Below, piece after piece: positions 54,367 through 63,733 of a stretch of DNA of 64,000 nucleotides (position 1 is its first letter; each line of letters begins with the position of its first letter). A program made the position numbers and the translations under genes. The notes under the pieces were generated by a model. It saw only the letters and a program-made list of their open reading frames with translations. It was not told the DNA's origin and ran no database searches. Source of the stretch: Acidovorax delafieldii (GTDB lineage Bacteria > Pseudomonadota > Gammaproteobacteria > Burkholderiales > Burkholderiaceae_C); assembly GCA_002377855.1 (NCBI GenBank), contig DFQQ01000023.1, forward strand, positions 124,001-188,000, given 5' to 3'.

Positions 54367-55305
54367 ATGCAAGCCTATTACGCCGATGAATTTGTGCTGC
54401 CGCTGCCTGAAGGGCACCGGTTTCCCATGGCCAAGTACCGCCTGTTGCGGGATCGAATTGCCGATGAATTGCCGGAAGTGGCGCTGCAAGTAGCGCCTGC
54501 AGCGTCTGACCAAGAACTGGCGCTGGTTCATTCGGCTGACTACGTTGCCGCCATTGCGCAGGGCACGCTGGCCCCGGCTGCGCAGCGGGAAATCGGGTTT
54601 CCGTGGAGTGAAGCCATGGCCGAGCGCGCCCGCCGGTCTGTCGGCGCCACGCTGGGCGCCAGCCGCGCTGCGCTGCGCCACGGGGTTGCCGGCAACCTGG
54701 CGGGTGGAACGCACCACGCCTACGCTGGCAGGGGCAGCGGCTTTTGCGTGTTCAACGATGTGGCGGTGGCGGCCCGGTGCATGCAGATGGAGTGGGAGCA
54801 AACCCATCCACGCTGCGCACAGCGGTTGCAGGTGGCGGTAATCGATCTGGATGTGCACCAAGGCAATGGCACTGCGCACGTTTTTCAGGGCGACGCCAGC
54901 GTCTTCACGCTTTCGTTGCACGGCGAGCGCAATTTCCCGTTCCGAAAGGAAGACAGTGACCTGGATGTGCCGCTGCCGGATGGTTGCGGCGATGCGCAAT
55001 ACCTGGATGCGCTGGAACAGGCGCTGCAGGCGCTGGAGCAGCGCTTTGAGCCCGGCTTCGTGCTGTACCTTGCTGGCGCCGACCCGCACGAGGGCGACCG
55101 GCTGGGCCGCCTTGCCTTGAGCTACGACGGGCTGGAGGCCCGCGACCGCAGGGTGTTCGACTGGGCTTGGCAGCGTAGGGTGCCGCTGGCTTTTTCCATG
55201 GCCGGGGGCTATGGGCACGACATTGCCACCACCGTCCACGCGCAAATGAACACCTGGCGCGCGGCGCTGCAATACCACCGCCGCTGGCAGAATGCAGCGC
55301 CATGA
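54367..55305 (+). CDS. Histone deacetylase-family protein (AcuC/acetylpolyamine amidohydrolase-like)
   Basis: Zn-dependent amidohydrolase fold, 312 residues. The active site is complete: GGTHHAYAGRGSGFCVFND (His pair), AVIDLDVHQGNGT (Zn Asp and His), AGADPHEGDRLG (Zn Asp) and the catalytic Tyr in GGYGHD. In bacteria such enzymes deacetylate proteins or polyamines; the substrate here is unknown. Divergent from phaP, and overlaps the thioesterase gene by 4 bp, suggesting joint acyl metabolism. Confidence 0.85.
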   Translation: MQAYYADEFVLPLPEGHRFPMAKYRLLRDRIADELPEVALQVAPAASDQELALVHSADYVAAIAQGTLAPAAQREIGFPWSEAMAERARRSVGATLGASRAALRHGVAGNLAGGTHHAYAGRGSGFCVFNDVAVAARCMQMEWEQTHPRCAQRLQVAVIDLDVHQGNGTAHVFQGDASVFTLSLHGERNFPFRKEDSDLDVPLPDGCGDAQYLDALEQALQALEQRFEPGFVLYLAGADPHEGDRLGRLALSYDGLEARDRRVFDWAWQRRVPLAFSMAGGYGHDIATTVHAQMNTWRAALQYHRRWQNAAP

Positions 55306-55787
55306 GCACGCCAACCCCTTCCACCACAGCGCCCAGCCAGACGCCCGCGCGCCCTGCGCCACAGCCGCGCAGCGCTTACCGGGCCTTTCGCGCCATCAGC
55401 ACACGCTGGGCTGACAACGATGTGTACGGCCACGTGAACAACGTCGTGTACTACAGCTGGTTTGATACTGCCGTGAATGCCCATCTGATCGAGAGGGGGG
55501 TGCTCGACATCCACGCTGGCAGCACCATCGGGCTGGTCATCGAAACCCAATGCAACTACTTCGCGCCGCTGGCGTTTCCGCAGACGGTGGAGGCCGGCAT
55601 TCGCGTGGCCCGGCTCGGAGGCTCGAGTGTGCGTTATGAAGTGGGCCTGTTCGCCAAGGGCGAAGCCCTGACGGCCGCGTCGGGCCACTTCGTGCATGTG
55701 TATGTAGACCGTGAAACCCGTCGCCCGGTGCCCGTGCCGGCTCCTCTGCGTTCAGTGCTCGAGGAACTGGTCATCACAGCCGAATAA
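55302..55787 (+). CDS. Hotdog-fold acyl-CoA thioesterase
   Basis: 161 residues, 4-hydroxybenzoyl-CoA thioesterase-like. The active-site segment RWADNDVYGHVNNVVYYSWF near residues 32-51 contains the catalytic Asp and the HVNN motif. A Pro/Thr/Ser-rich leader of ~25 residues precedes the fold. Coupled to the upstream deacetylase-like gene. Substrate chain unknown. Confidence 0.85.
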   Translation: MSTPTPSTTAPSQTPARPAPQPRSAYRAFRAISTRWADNDVYGHVNNVVYYSWFDTAVNAHLIERGVLDIHAGSTIGLVIETQCNYFAPLAFPQTVEAGIRVARLGGSSVRYEVGLFAKGEALTAASGHFVHVYVDRETRRPVPVPAPLRSVLEELVITAE

Positions 55788-55791
55788 CGCA

Positions 55792-55855
55792 CATCAAAAA
55801 TCATAGCTGCAGGCGCTTGAAGCGCGGGCGCTAGAGCCGATTTCTTCATGAAAAA
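55792..55855 (-). repeat. Dispersed repeat upstream of pncB
   Basis: On the minus strand: TTTTTCATGAAGAAATCGGC, TCTAGCGCCCGCGCTTCAAG, CGCCTGCAGCTATGATTTTT. It lies in the 218-bp gap between the thioesterase gene and pncB; the rest of the gap shows nothing recognisable. Confidence 0.7.
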
Positions 55856-56005
55856 GGATTTGGCTCAACGCAGCCGGGCCACGCTGACAGAAGCTGACCT
55901 GCGGGCGCGCTGGTCGTCCTGCAAGGGCTACACTTTGGCGCTTTGCTCCTGAGCACGCACGGAGCGCTGAATCTCGGGGTCTTTTGCGAGGGCTCCGCAC
56001 CGTCC

Positions 56006-57226
56006 ATGATCATCACCAGCCTGCTCGACACCGACCTGTACAAGTTCACCATGATGCAGGTGGTGCTGCACCAGTTTCCCAGCGCCCAGGTGGAATACCG
56101 CTTCAAGTGCCGCAACCCCGGCGTGCAACTGGCACCGTTTGTGGGCGAGATCCGCGACGAGATCCGCTCGCTGTGCGGCCTGCAGTTCCAGGATGCCGAA
56201 CTGGCTTACCTGCGCTCGTTGCGTTTCATCAAGAGCGACTTTGTCGATTTTCTCGGGCTGTTCCGCCTCAACGAGAAGTACATCACCATCACGCCGCAAG
56301 CCTCGGGCGAGATCGAGATCGTCATTCGCGGGCCGTGGCTGCACACCATCCTGTTTGAGATCCCGGTGCTGGCCATCATCAACGAGGTGTACTTCCGCAA
56401 CACGCAAAAGGTGCCCGATTTTCCGGAAGGGCGCCGACGCCTGGACGCCAAGATTGCGGCGCTGCAGGCCGATGGTTTGTGCGACCTGAAGATTGCCGAC
56501 TACGGCACGCGCCGCCGCTTCAGCCGCTCCTGGCACGAAGAAGTGCTGCGCGTGCTGGTGGCCCGCCTGGGCACGGGTGACCGCCGCCCCGGTTCGCCGC
56601 AAGGGCCTGGGCAGTTTGCGGGTACCAGCAACGTGCTTTACGCCATGAAGCTGGGCGTGACGCCGCTGGGCACCATGGCGCATGAATATCTGCAGGCCTG
56701 CCAGGCCCTGGGCCCGCGCCTGCGCGACAGCCAGGTCTTCGGTTTTGAGATGTGGGCCAAGGAATACCGGGGCGACTTGGGTATCGCGCTGTCGGACGTG
56801 TACGGCATGAGTGCCTTCCTGCGCGACTTCGACCTGTATTTCTGCAAGCTGTTCGACGGCGCCCGCCACGACAGCGGCGACCCCTTTGCATGGGGCGAGC
56901 GCCTGCTAGAGCACTACCGCACCCACCGCGTGGACCCGCTCACCAAGACCCTGATCTTCAGCGACGGCCTCACCATTCCACGCATCATCGAGCTGTACAA
57001 CCAGTTCCGTGGCCGCTGCCAGCTGGCCTTTGGCATTGGCACCAACCTTACCAACGACCTGGGCGACCCACCCGCGCACGAGCCGCTGCAAGTTGTCATC
57101 AAGATGACCCGCTGCAACGGCCAGCCGGTGGCCAAGCTGTCAGACACGCCCGGCAAAGGCATGTGCGACGACGAGAAATACCTGGCCTACCTGCGCCAGG
57201 TGTTTGAGATTCCAGCGCCGCAGTGA
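56006..57226 (+). CDS. pncB: Nicotinate phosphoribosyltransferase
   Basis: NAD salvage enzyme making nicotinate mononucleotide, 406 residues from ATG 56006 (MIITSLLDTDLYKFTMMQVV). The autophosphorylated His lies in GTMAHE, and FGIGTNLTNDLG is the C-terminal phosphate-binding loop. An earlier in-frame start at 55943 is rejected because homologues start at MIITSLLDTD. Confidence 0.95.
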   Translation: MIITSLLDTDLYKFTMMQVVLHQFPSAQVEYRFKCRNPGVQLAPFVGEIRDEIRSLCGLQFQDAELAYLRSLRFIKSDFVDFLGLFRLNEKYITITPQASGEIEIVIRGPWLHTILFEIPVLAIINEVYFRNTQKVPDFPEGRRRLDAKIAALQADGLCDLKIADYGTRRRFSRSWHEEVLRVLVARLGTGDRRPGSPQGPGQFAGTSNVLYAMKLGVTPLGTMAHEYLQACQALGPRLRDSQVFGFEMWAKEYRGDLGIALSDVYGMSAFLRDFDLYFCKLFDGARHDSGDPFAWGERLLEHYRTHRVDPLTKTLIFSDGLTIPRIIELYNQFRGRCQLAFGIGTNLTNDLGDPPAHEPLQVVIKMTRCNGQPVAKLSDTPGKGMCDDEKYLAYLRQVFEIPAPQ

Positions 57227-57287
57227 CCCGGTGCCGCTGCCCCCATCCTTTTCGACAACAGCCGCTTTTTTGATGGAGACAAAACAA

Positions 57288-58706
57288 ATGAAGATTGCTC
57301 GCCGAGCAGCCCCGTGGATGGCTGTGGTTGCGTCCCTCTTGCCCGGCCTTTGCATGGCGGCCGACATTGATGGCAGCCAGTTGCCCGCGCTGTGGGGCGT
57401 ACCGTTTGCCGGCTTGCTTTTGTCGATTGCTCTCATGCCGCTGCTGGCGCCCATCTTCTGGCACCACCACTTTGGCAAGGTGGCCGCGGGCTGGGCGCTG
57501 GCTTTTTTGCTGCCGTTCGCGGTGGTGTTCGGGCCCGGCGCTGCGGGCGCCAGTCTGGTGCACGCACTTGTGGCTGAGTACATCCCTTTTGTCGTTCTGC
57601 TTACCTCGCTGTTCACCGTGGCCGGGGGCATTTACATCCGGGGCAACTTGCGCGGCAGCCCCGCGCTCAACACCGCCATCCTCGCCATTGGCGCTGTGCT
57701 GGCCAGCTTCATGGGCACCACGGGCGCGTCCATGCTGCTGATTCGCCCGCTGATTCGCGCCAACGACAACCGCAAGCACACGGCGCATGTGGTGGTGTTC
57801 TTCATCTTCATCGTCTCCAACGCGGGCGGCTCGCTCACCCCGCTGGGCGACCCGCCGCTGTTCCTGGGCTTCTTGAAGGGCGTGGACTTTTTCTGGACGG
57901 TGCGCCACATTTTTCCAGAGACCTTGTTCCTGGTGGGCGCGCTGCTGGCCATCTTCTTTGCGATGGATTCCTGGTACTACCACCGCCGCGAAGAGGTGCT
58001 GACCGCTGACCCGACGCCCGACACCCAGGCCATCGGCTTTGACGGCAAGGTCAACTTTGCGCTGCTGGGTGTGGTGGTGGCGCTGGTGCTGATGAGCGGC
58101 ATCTGGAAGTCGCCCGTGTCCTTCCATGTGGCTGGCACTGATGTGGGCTTGCCCGGCCTGCTGCGCGATGTGGGGCTGATCGTGGTTGCCCTGGTGTCGC
58201 TCTACATCACCCCCCGGCAGGTGCACGAAGACAACCAGTTCAGCTGGGGGCCCATGCAGGAAGTGGCCAAGCTGTTTGCAGGCATCTTTCTTACCATCAT
58301 CCCCGTCATCGCCATGCTCAAGGCGGGCGCCAACGGCCCGTTCGGCGCCGTGGTGGCCGCGGTGACTCGGCCTGACGGCACGCCGGACCCCGCAATGTAC
58401 TTCTGGGCCTCGGGCGCACTCAGTTCCTTCCTCGATAACGCCCCTACCTACCTCGTCTTCTTCAACACGGCCGGAGGCGACCCTGCTGTGCTGATGACCA
58501 CGCTGGCACCCATACTTGCCGCCATCTCGGCAGGCTCCGTGTTCATGGGTGCCAACAGCTACATTGGCAACGCGCCCAATCTCATGGTCAAGGCCATTGC
58601 CGAAGACCGGGGCGTGAAGATGCCCAGCTTCTTCGGCTACATGGTGTGGTCGGGCGCTATTTTGGTGCCGCTGTTTGTCGTGATGACGTTTATCTGGTTC
58701 AGTTAG
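57288..58706 (+). CDS. NhaD-like sodium:proton antiporter
   Basis: Inner-membrane transporter of the ion-transporter (NhaD/ArsB) superfamily, 472 residues from ATG 57288 with upstream GGAG; ATG 57273 is the alternative. About 12 helices. SNAGGSLTPLGDPPLFLGFL and SSFLDNAPTYLVFFNTAGGD are the paired re-entrant motifs, and MGANSYIGNAPNLMVKAIAE follows. 61 bp after pncB. Confidence 0.85.
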   Translation: MKIARRAAPWMAVVASLLPGLCMAADIDGSQLPALWGVPFAGLLLSIALMPLLAPIFWHHHFGKVAAGWALAFLLPFAVVFGPGAAGASLVHALVAEYIPFVVLLTSLFTVAGGIYIRGNLRGSPALNTAILAIGAVLASFMGTTGASMLLIRPLIRANDNRKHTAHVVVFFIFIVSNAGGSLTPLGDPPLFLGFLKGVDFFWTVRHIFPETLFLVGALLAIFFAMDSWYYHRREEVLTADPTPDTQAIGFDGKVNFALLGVVVALVLMSGIWKSPVSFHVAGTDVGLPGLLRDVGLIVVALVSLYITPRQVHEDNQFSWGPMQEVAKLFAGIFLTIIPVIAMLKAGANGPFGAVVAAVTRPDGTPDPAMYFWASGALSSFLDNAPTYLVFFNTAGGDPAVLMTTLAPILAAISAGSVFMGANSYIGNAPNLMVKAIAEDRGVKMPSFFGYMVWSGAILVPLFVVMTFIWFS

Positions 58707-58878
58707 TGGCCATCCCCCGGAGCGGCTGCGCCGTCCCTCTCGCTCTCGTCGCTGCGCTATCGGAGCGTGGCGCCACCGGCATGGCAGGCGGCTCAGGCCT
58801 TGCGCCGCGGCCACTGGCCTGTGCGGCTCCAATTGCGCCGTACGGCCGGCGTATCCATACATTGATGATTGACGATTT

Positions 58879-59871
58879 ATGAGCAAGCCCCGCATCCTGG
58901 TCGCCCGTGCGATCTTCCCTGACATCGTCGACCGTCTGCGCGAGCATTTCGATGTGGAGGACAACCCTGGTGACGCCATCTGGACGCCGCAAGAGCTGGC
59001 CGCCCGCCTCGCCGACAAGGATGGGGTGCTGACCACCGGCAGCCAGCGCGTGGATGCCGCGCTGCTGGCCGCTGCGCCGCGCCTCAAGATCTGCGCCAAC
59101 ATGGCCGTGGGCTACAACAACTTTGACGTGGACGCCATGACCGCCGCAGGCGTGCAGGGCACCAACACGCCCGACGTGCTGACCGAAACCACCGCCGACT
59201 TTGGCTTTGCCCTGCTGATGGCCACGGCCCGCCGCATGACGGAAAGCGAGCTTTACCTGCGCGCCGGCAAATGGACCAAGTGGAGCTACGACATGTTCGC
59301 GGGCAGCGACATCCACGGCAGCACGCTGGGCATCATTGGCATGGGCCGCATCGGGCAGGGCATTGCCCGGCGGGGCGCACATGGCTTTGGCATGAAGGTG
59401 GTCTATCACAACCGCTCGCGCCTGGCGCCTGCGCTGGAAGCCGAATGCAAGGCCACCTACGTCGGCAAGGAAGACTTGCTGCGCACGGCCGACCATGTGG
59501 TGCTGGTGGTGCCCTACACGCCCGCATCGCACCACACCATTGGCGCTGCGGAGCTCGCGCTGATGAAGCCCACCGCAACGCTCATCAACATTGCGCGCGG
59601 GGGCATTGTGGACGACGCGGCGCTGGCTGTGGCCCTTCGCGAACGCCGCATTGCCGCAGCGGGCCTGGACGTGTTTGAGGGCGAGCCCAGCGTGCACCCG
59701 GACTTGCTGACCGTGCCCAACGTGGTGCTCACGCCCCACATCGCCAGCGCTACCGTGCCCACGCGCCGCGCCATGGCCAACCTGGCGGCAGACAACCTGA
59801 TCGCCTTTCTGGGCGGGCGCGGGCCGCTCACCCCGGTCAACCAGCCTGTGCCCGGTCTGCGGGTGCAGTGA
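58879..59871 (+). CDS. D-2-hydroxyacid dehydrogenase (glyoxylate/hydroxypyruvate reductase type)
   Basis: 330 residues. NAD(P)-binding GIIGMGRIGQGIARR near residue 153; catalytic Arg in NIARGGIVDD, Glu in DVFEGEP and His in LTPHIASAT. Closest to glycerate dehydrogenase/GhrB-like enzymes. The 172 bp upstream contains no gene. Confidence 0.9.
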   Translation: MSKPRILVARAIFPDIVDRLREHFDVEDNPGDAIWTPQELAARLADKDGVLTTGSQRVDAALLAAAPRLKICANMAVGYNNFDVDAMTAAGVQGTNTPDVLTETTADFGFALLMATARRMTESELYLRAGKWTKWSYDMFAGSDIHGSTLGIIGMGRIGQGIARRGAHGFGMKVVYHNRSRLAPALEAECKATYVGKEDLLRTADHVVLVVPYTPASHHTIGAAELALMKPTATLINIARGGIVDDAALAVALRERRIAAAGLDVFEGEPSVHPDLLTVPNVVLTPHIASATVPTRRAMANLAADNLIAFLGGRGPLTPVNQPVPGLRVQ

Positions 59872-59880
59872 TGCGGAAAT

Positions 59881-59941
59881 TTTGAGTGAAATTGGCTGCT
59901 GGCGCTTTATGAATAAGCGCGAGTAGCTATCAAATTAATAG
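59881..59941 (+). repeat. Dispersed repeat upstream of rmuC (best-preserved copy)
   Basis: TTTGAGTGAAATTGGCTGCT, GGCGCTTTATGAATAAGCGC, GAGTAGCTATCAAATTAATAG. The GGCGCTT/AAGCGC and GCTATCAA/TTAATAG inverted pairs are clear. It ends 11 bp before the rmuC start. Confidence 0.85.
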
Positions 59942-59951
59942 TAAACCTGCC

Positions 59952-61490
59952 TTGACTACCGATACCCTCGTTCTGCTCGCCGCGCTGGCCCTGGTGTTCA
60001 TCGTGCTGGCACTGCTGGCGCTGCGCCGCCCCCCGGTAGATTTGCCGCCCGAGTGGCTGGTGCGCCTGCAGGCGCTGGAACAAACCGCCCGGGCCACCCA
60101 GCTGGCCGTGGCCAAGAACGATGGTGCGCTGGACGGCATGGGCCAGCAGCTGCGCGGCTTCACGCAGACCACGCAGGCCACGCTGGAGGGGCTGCGCCAC
60201 GCGGTCGATGAGCGTTTGACGCAGGCGGTGGCCGAATCGCGCAACGGCCGTGCCGAGCTGTTGGCCGCTTTTGGCGTGTTTGAGGCCCGGCTGGAGCAGC
60301 GCCTCACGGCCCTGGACGCCGCCACGCGCCTCACGCTCGAATCGCTCAAGAGCGACACCCAGTCGCAGCTGGGCGTCATGTCGCAGGCGCTCAAAGACCA
60401 GCTCGAAGCCAACAGCTTCCAGATCAAGAACCAGTTTGCCGTGCTGCAAGACGCCGTGTCGCAGCAGCTCACCGGGCTGGTGCAGGGCAGCCAGCACAAC
60501 GCCGAGCAGTTGCGCACCGCGCTCAATGAGCGCCTGGCCGCCATCCAGGCCGACAACGCCACCAAGCTCGAGGAAATGCGCCGCACCGTGGACGAAAAGC
60601 TGCATGCCACGCTGGAGCAGCGCCTGGGCGAATCGTTCAAGCAGGTCAGCGACCGGCTCGAGCAGGTGCACAAGGGCCTGGGCGAGATGCAGACCCTGGC
60701 CGGCAGCGTGGGCGACTTGAAGCGCGTCATGACCAACGTGAAGTCGCGCGGCACCTGGGGTGAAATGCAGCTGGGTGCCATCATCGACAACGTGCTCACG
60801 CCCGACCAATTTGCGCGCAACGTCAAGACCGTTCCGGGCAGCGACGAGCTGGTCGAGTTCGCCATCCGCCTGCCGGGCAAGAACGACGAGCACCCGGTGT
60901 GGCTGCCCATCGACTCGAAGTACCCTGTGGAGCAATACCAGCGGCTGATGGATGCGCAGGACGCGGCGGACAAGCTGCTCATCGCGTCTGCCGGCAACGC
61001 CTTCGAGACGTCGATCAAGCTGGAGGCCAGGAAGATCTTCGCCAAATATGTGTCGCCCCCGCACACCACTGACTTTGCCGTGCTGTACCTGCCCACCGAA
61101 GGCCTGTTTGCCGAGGTGATGCGCCGCCCGGGTCTGGTCGAGGCCGTACAGAACGACTGCCGCGTGATGATCACTGGGCCGGCCAACCTGGCCGCCATGC
61201 TCAACAGCCTGCAGATGGGCTTCAAGACCCTGGCGATTGAAAAGCGCTCGTCCGAGGTGTGGAGCCTGCTGGGCATGGTCAAGACCGAGTTCGCCAAGTT
61301 CGGCGATGTGGTGGAGGCCACCAAGAAATCCATCGACGCCGCCGCCAAGAGGTTTGACGAGGTTGGCGTGCGCACCCGCGCCATCCAGCGCAGGCTGCGC
61401 GATGTGCAGGAGCTGCCTGCGCCCGACGCCGGGGTTGCAGTGCCCGGCAGCGCCGCACCGCTGTTGGGCCTGGAGGACGACGCCCCGTGA
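59952..61490 (+). CDS. rmuC: DNA recombination protein RmuC
   Basis: 512 residues from TTG 59952, an uncommon start chosen because it begins the membrane helix (LVLLAALALVFIVLALLAL) common to RmuC. A long coiled-coil region follows (residues ~30-260), then the RmuC nuclease-like domain (GTWGEMQLGAIIDNVL; PVWLPIDSKYP). Limits inversions at short repeats in E. coli. Overlaps the MFS gene by 4 bp. Confidence 0.9.
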   Translation: MTTDTLVLLAALALVFIVLALLALRRPPVDLPPEWLVRLQALEQTARATQLAVAKNDGALDGMGQQLRGFTQTTQATLEGLRHAVDERLTQAVAESRNGRAELLAAFGVFEARLEQRLTALDAATRLTLESLKSDTQSQLGVMSQALKDQLEANSFQIKNQFAVLQDAVSQQLTGLVQGSQHNAEQLRTALNERLAAIQADNATKLEEMRRTVDEKLHATLEQRLGESFKQVSDRLEQVHKGLGEMQTLAGSVGDLKRVMTNVKSRGTWGEMQLGAIIDNVLTPDQFARNVKTVPGSDELVEFAIRLPGKNDEHPVWLPIDSKYPVEQYQRLMDAQDAADKLLIASAGNAFETSIKLEARKIFAKYVSPPHTTDFAVLYLPTEGLFAEVMRRPGLVEAVQNDCRVMITGPANLAAMLNSLQMGFKTLAIEKRSSEVWSLLGMVKTEFAKFGDVVEATKKSIDAAAKRFDEVGVRTRAIQRRLRDVQELPAPDAGVAVPGSAAPLLGLEDDAP

Positions 61491-62677
61491 ACATGGCGCT
61501 GGCCCGCCTGATTGCCGGGCAAATCTTTCTGCATGCGTGCATGACCGGCATGCGCATGGCCACGCCGTTGCTGGCCCTGCGCGAAGGCTACAGCGCCGCA
61601 GCGGTGGGCGTGCTGCTGGCGCTGTTTGCGCTCACCCAGGTGTTTCTGGCGCTGCCCGCCGGGCGCTATGCAGACCGGCACGGCCTCAAGCGCCCCGTGG
61701 GCATTGCGGTGGCCATGGCGTGCGCAGGGGCTGGCGCGGCCGTGGTGTTCCCGGTGTTTGCGGTCATGTGCGTTTCGGCCCTGCTCACGGGCGGAGCGGC
61801 CGGCCTGGCCGTCATTGCGCTGCAACGCCATGTGGGCCGCGCAGCGCACGACACGACCCAACTGCGCCAAGTGTTCAGCTGGCTGGCCATTGGGCCTGCG
61901 GTGTCCAACTTTGTCGGGCCCTTTTTTGCGGGGCTGATGATTGACCACGCAGGCAGCTCCGCGGGCAGCACCGAGGGTTACCGCGCTGCGTTCGCCTTGC
62001 TGGCCCTGCTGCCCCTGGCCACTTGGTTCTGGGTGCGCAACACCGAAGAGCTGCCGCCCGTGATCGCAGCCGCTGGTGGCCCGCCCCAGCGCTCGTGGGA
62101 CCTGCTCAACGATCCTCCGTTTCGCCGCCTCCTGATCGTCAACTGGGTACTCTCGTCCTGCTGGGATGTGCACACTTTCGTGGTGCCGCTCATCGGGCAC
62201 GAGCGAGGCCTGTCTGCTTCGGTGATCGGGTCCATCCTGGGCGCTTTTGCCGTGGCCGCTGCCGTGGTGCGGGTGCTGCTGCCGCTGGTGGCCAAGCACT
62301 TGCGAGAGCACGCCGTGGTGGCGGGCGCCATGGTGATCACGGCGGTGCTGTTTGCTGTGTACCCGCTGCTGGCGTCGGCGCTGGCCATGGGCGCATGTTC
62401 GGTGCTGCTGGGTTTTGCGCTGGGGTCGGTGCAGCCCATGGTGATGAGCCTGCTGCACCAGCTCACGCCCGAGCACCGCCATGGTGAGGCACTGGGCCTG
62501 CGGCTCATGGCGATCAACGCCTCCAGCGTGGTCATGCCCATGCTTTTTGGCACGGCCGGGGCCGTCATTGGTGTTGCCGGCGTGTTCTGGGTGGTGGGTG
62601 CTGTGGTGGGCGCTTGCGCACGCACTGCCTGGGCCATGGGTGGCCCGAGCCGGTCGCAAGGAAACCACCATGGCTGA
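61487..62677 (+). CDS. MFS transporter
   Basis: 396 residues, 12 helices. GTG 61487 overlaps the rmuC stop; ATG 61493 is the alternative. The loop 2-3 motif reads LPAGRYADRHGLKRPVG, which is the MFS A-motif. No drug- or sugar-specific motif that I can name. Confidence 0.85.
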   Translation: MNMALARLIAGQIFLHACMTGMRMATPLLALREGYSAAAVGVLLALFALTQVFLALPAGRYADRHGLKRPVGIAVAMACAGAGAAVVFPVFAVMCVSALLTGGAAGLAVIALQRHVGRAAHDTTQLRQVFSWLAIGPAVSNFVGPFFAGLMIDHAGSSAGSTEGYRAAFALLALLPLATWFWVRNTEELPPVIAAAGGPPQRSWDLLNDPPFRRLLIVNWVLSSCWDVHTFVVPLIGHERGLSASVIGSILGAFAVAAAVVRVLLPLVAKHLREHAVVAGAMVITAVLFAVYPLLASALAMGACSVLLGFALGSVQPMVMSLLHQLTPEHRHGEALGLRLMAINASSVVMPMLFGTAGAVIGVAGVFWVVGAVVGACARTAWAMGGPSRSQGNHHG

Positions 62678-62734
62678 GCGCCGAGCACTTTGGCTGTGCA
62701 GGCTTTCCAATGCGATCGGCGCGGGGGTGCAGGC

Positions 62735-63733
62735 ATGACCGCCCCTTGGGTCATGGCCGCAGCCCTGGTGTTGGCAGCCCTGTGGGACTGGCGGTGGGGC
62801 GAACCCCGCGCCGCAGTGCATCCCGTGGTGTGGATGGGCCGCTACCTGGGCTGGGCAGGGCGCTTGGCCGCACCCTTGACGGCGGCAGAGCCTGCGCCCC
62901 ATCTGCAAAAACGCCGGTCTTTCTGGATGGGAGCGGCGCTGTGGGTGCTGGGCGCAAGCGTGGTGTGGGGTGTGGCTGAATGGCTGCAGCACCTGCTGCT
63001 GGGCGCGCCCTGGTGGCTGGCGGCGCCCCTGATGGCGGCATTGCTCAAGCCCCTGTTTGCCTGGCGCGTGCTGCACGACGAGGTGTTGGCGGTAGACGCT
63101 GCACTTGCCCAGTCGGTGGTTGCCGGGCGCGAGCGGCTGGCCTACCTGGTCAGCCGCGACGTGAGTGCGCTCAGCTCCGCCGAGGTGCGTGAATCTGCCA
63201 TGGAATCACTGGCCGAGAACCTGAGCGACTCTGTGGTGGCGCCGCTCTTTTGGTTTGTGCTGCTCGGCTTGCCGGGGGCCGCGTTGTACCGTTTTGCCAA
63301 CACGGCCGATGCCATGTGGGGCTACCCCGGGAGCCGGGGCGGGCGCTTCTGGCAGTGGGCGGGCAAATGGGCGGCGCGGGCCGACGATGTGCTGTCGTGG
63401 TTGCCCGCACGGCTGACCGCAGGGCTTTTGGCGGCAGCCAACAAAGGGCTGCGCTGGCGGCAGCTTGCCTTGGAAGCGCGCAAAACCCCATCACCCAACA
63501 GCGGCTGGCCCATGGCAGCCGTGGCACTGGGTTTGGGCGTGCGCCTGGCCAAGCCGGGCGTCTATGTGCTCAACCCGGCAGGCCGCGAGCCCGGCCCGCT
63601 GGACACGCGTCGCGCCGCAAAGCTCTGTGCCAATGTCGTGTTGTGGCTTGTGGTGGCAGCGGTGGCAGCTATATTTTTTATAGCGTGGCTGGGGGCGGTG
63701 CTGGGCCTTGTGGCGCACGGAGGCGCGCTGTGA
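62735..63733 (+). CDS. cobD: Adenosylcobinamide-phosphate synthase
   Basis: Membrane enzyme attaching aminopropanol (or its phosphate) to adenosylcobyric acid; CbiB/CobD family. 332 residues from ATG 62735. Family motifs DWRWGEPRAAVHPVVWMGRY, ESAMESLAENLSDSVVAPLF and ANTADAMWGYPG are intact. The last helix is partly encoded by a half copy of the dispersed repeat (63664-63686). Overlaps cobC by 4 bp. Confidence 0.93.
   Translation: MTAPWVMAAALVLAALWDWRWGEPRAAVHPVVWMGRYLGWAGRLAAPLTAAEPAPHLQKRRSFWMGAALWVLGASVVWGVAEWLQHLLLGAPWWLAAPLMAALLKPLFAWRVLHDEVLAVDAALAQSVVAGRERLAYLVSRDVSALSSAEVRESAMESLAENLSDSVVAPLFWFVLLGLPGAALYRFANTADAMWGYPGSRGGRFWQWAGKWAARADDVLSWLPARLTAGLLAAANKGLRWRQLALEARKTPSPNSGWPMAAVALGLGVRLAKPGVYVLNPAGREPGPLDTRRAAKLCANVVLWLVVAAVAAIFFIAWLGAVLGLVAHGGAL
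63664..63686 (+). repeat. Half copy of the dispersed repeat inside cobD
   Basis: GGCAGCTATATTTTTTATAG with GCTATA/TATAGC ends matches only the right end of the family (AGCTAT…ATAGC). It encodes part of the last cobD helix (AAIFFIA). Confidence 0.4.

Noticed and set aside
57099..59102. 667-codon minus-strand open frame
   Set aside because: Antisense to the NhaD-like gene; composition and lack of motifs indicate a shadow.
59930..63076. 1048-codon minus-strand open frame
   Set aside because: Spans rmuC, the MFS gene and cobD in antisense; low-complexity Ser/Arg/His composition; no ribosome-binding site.
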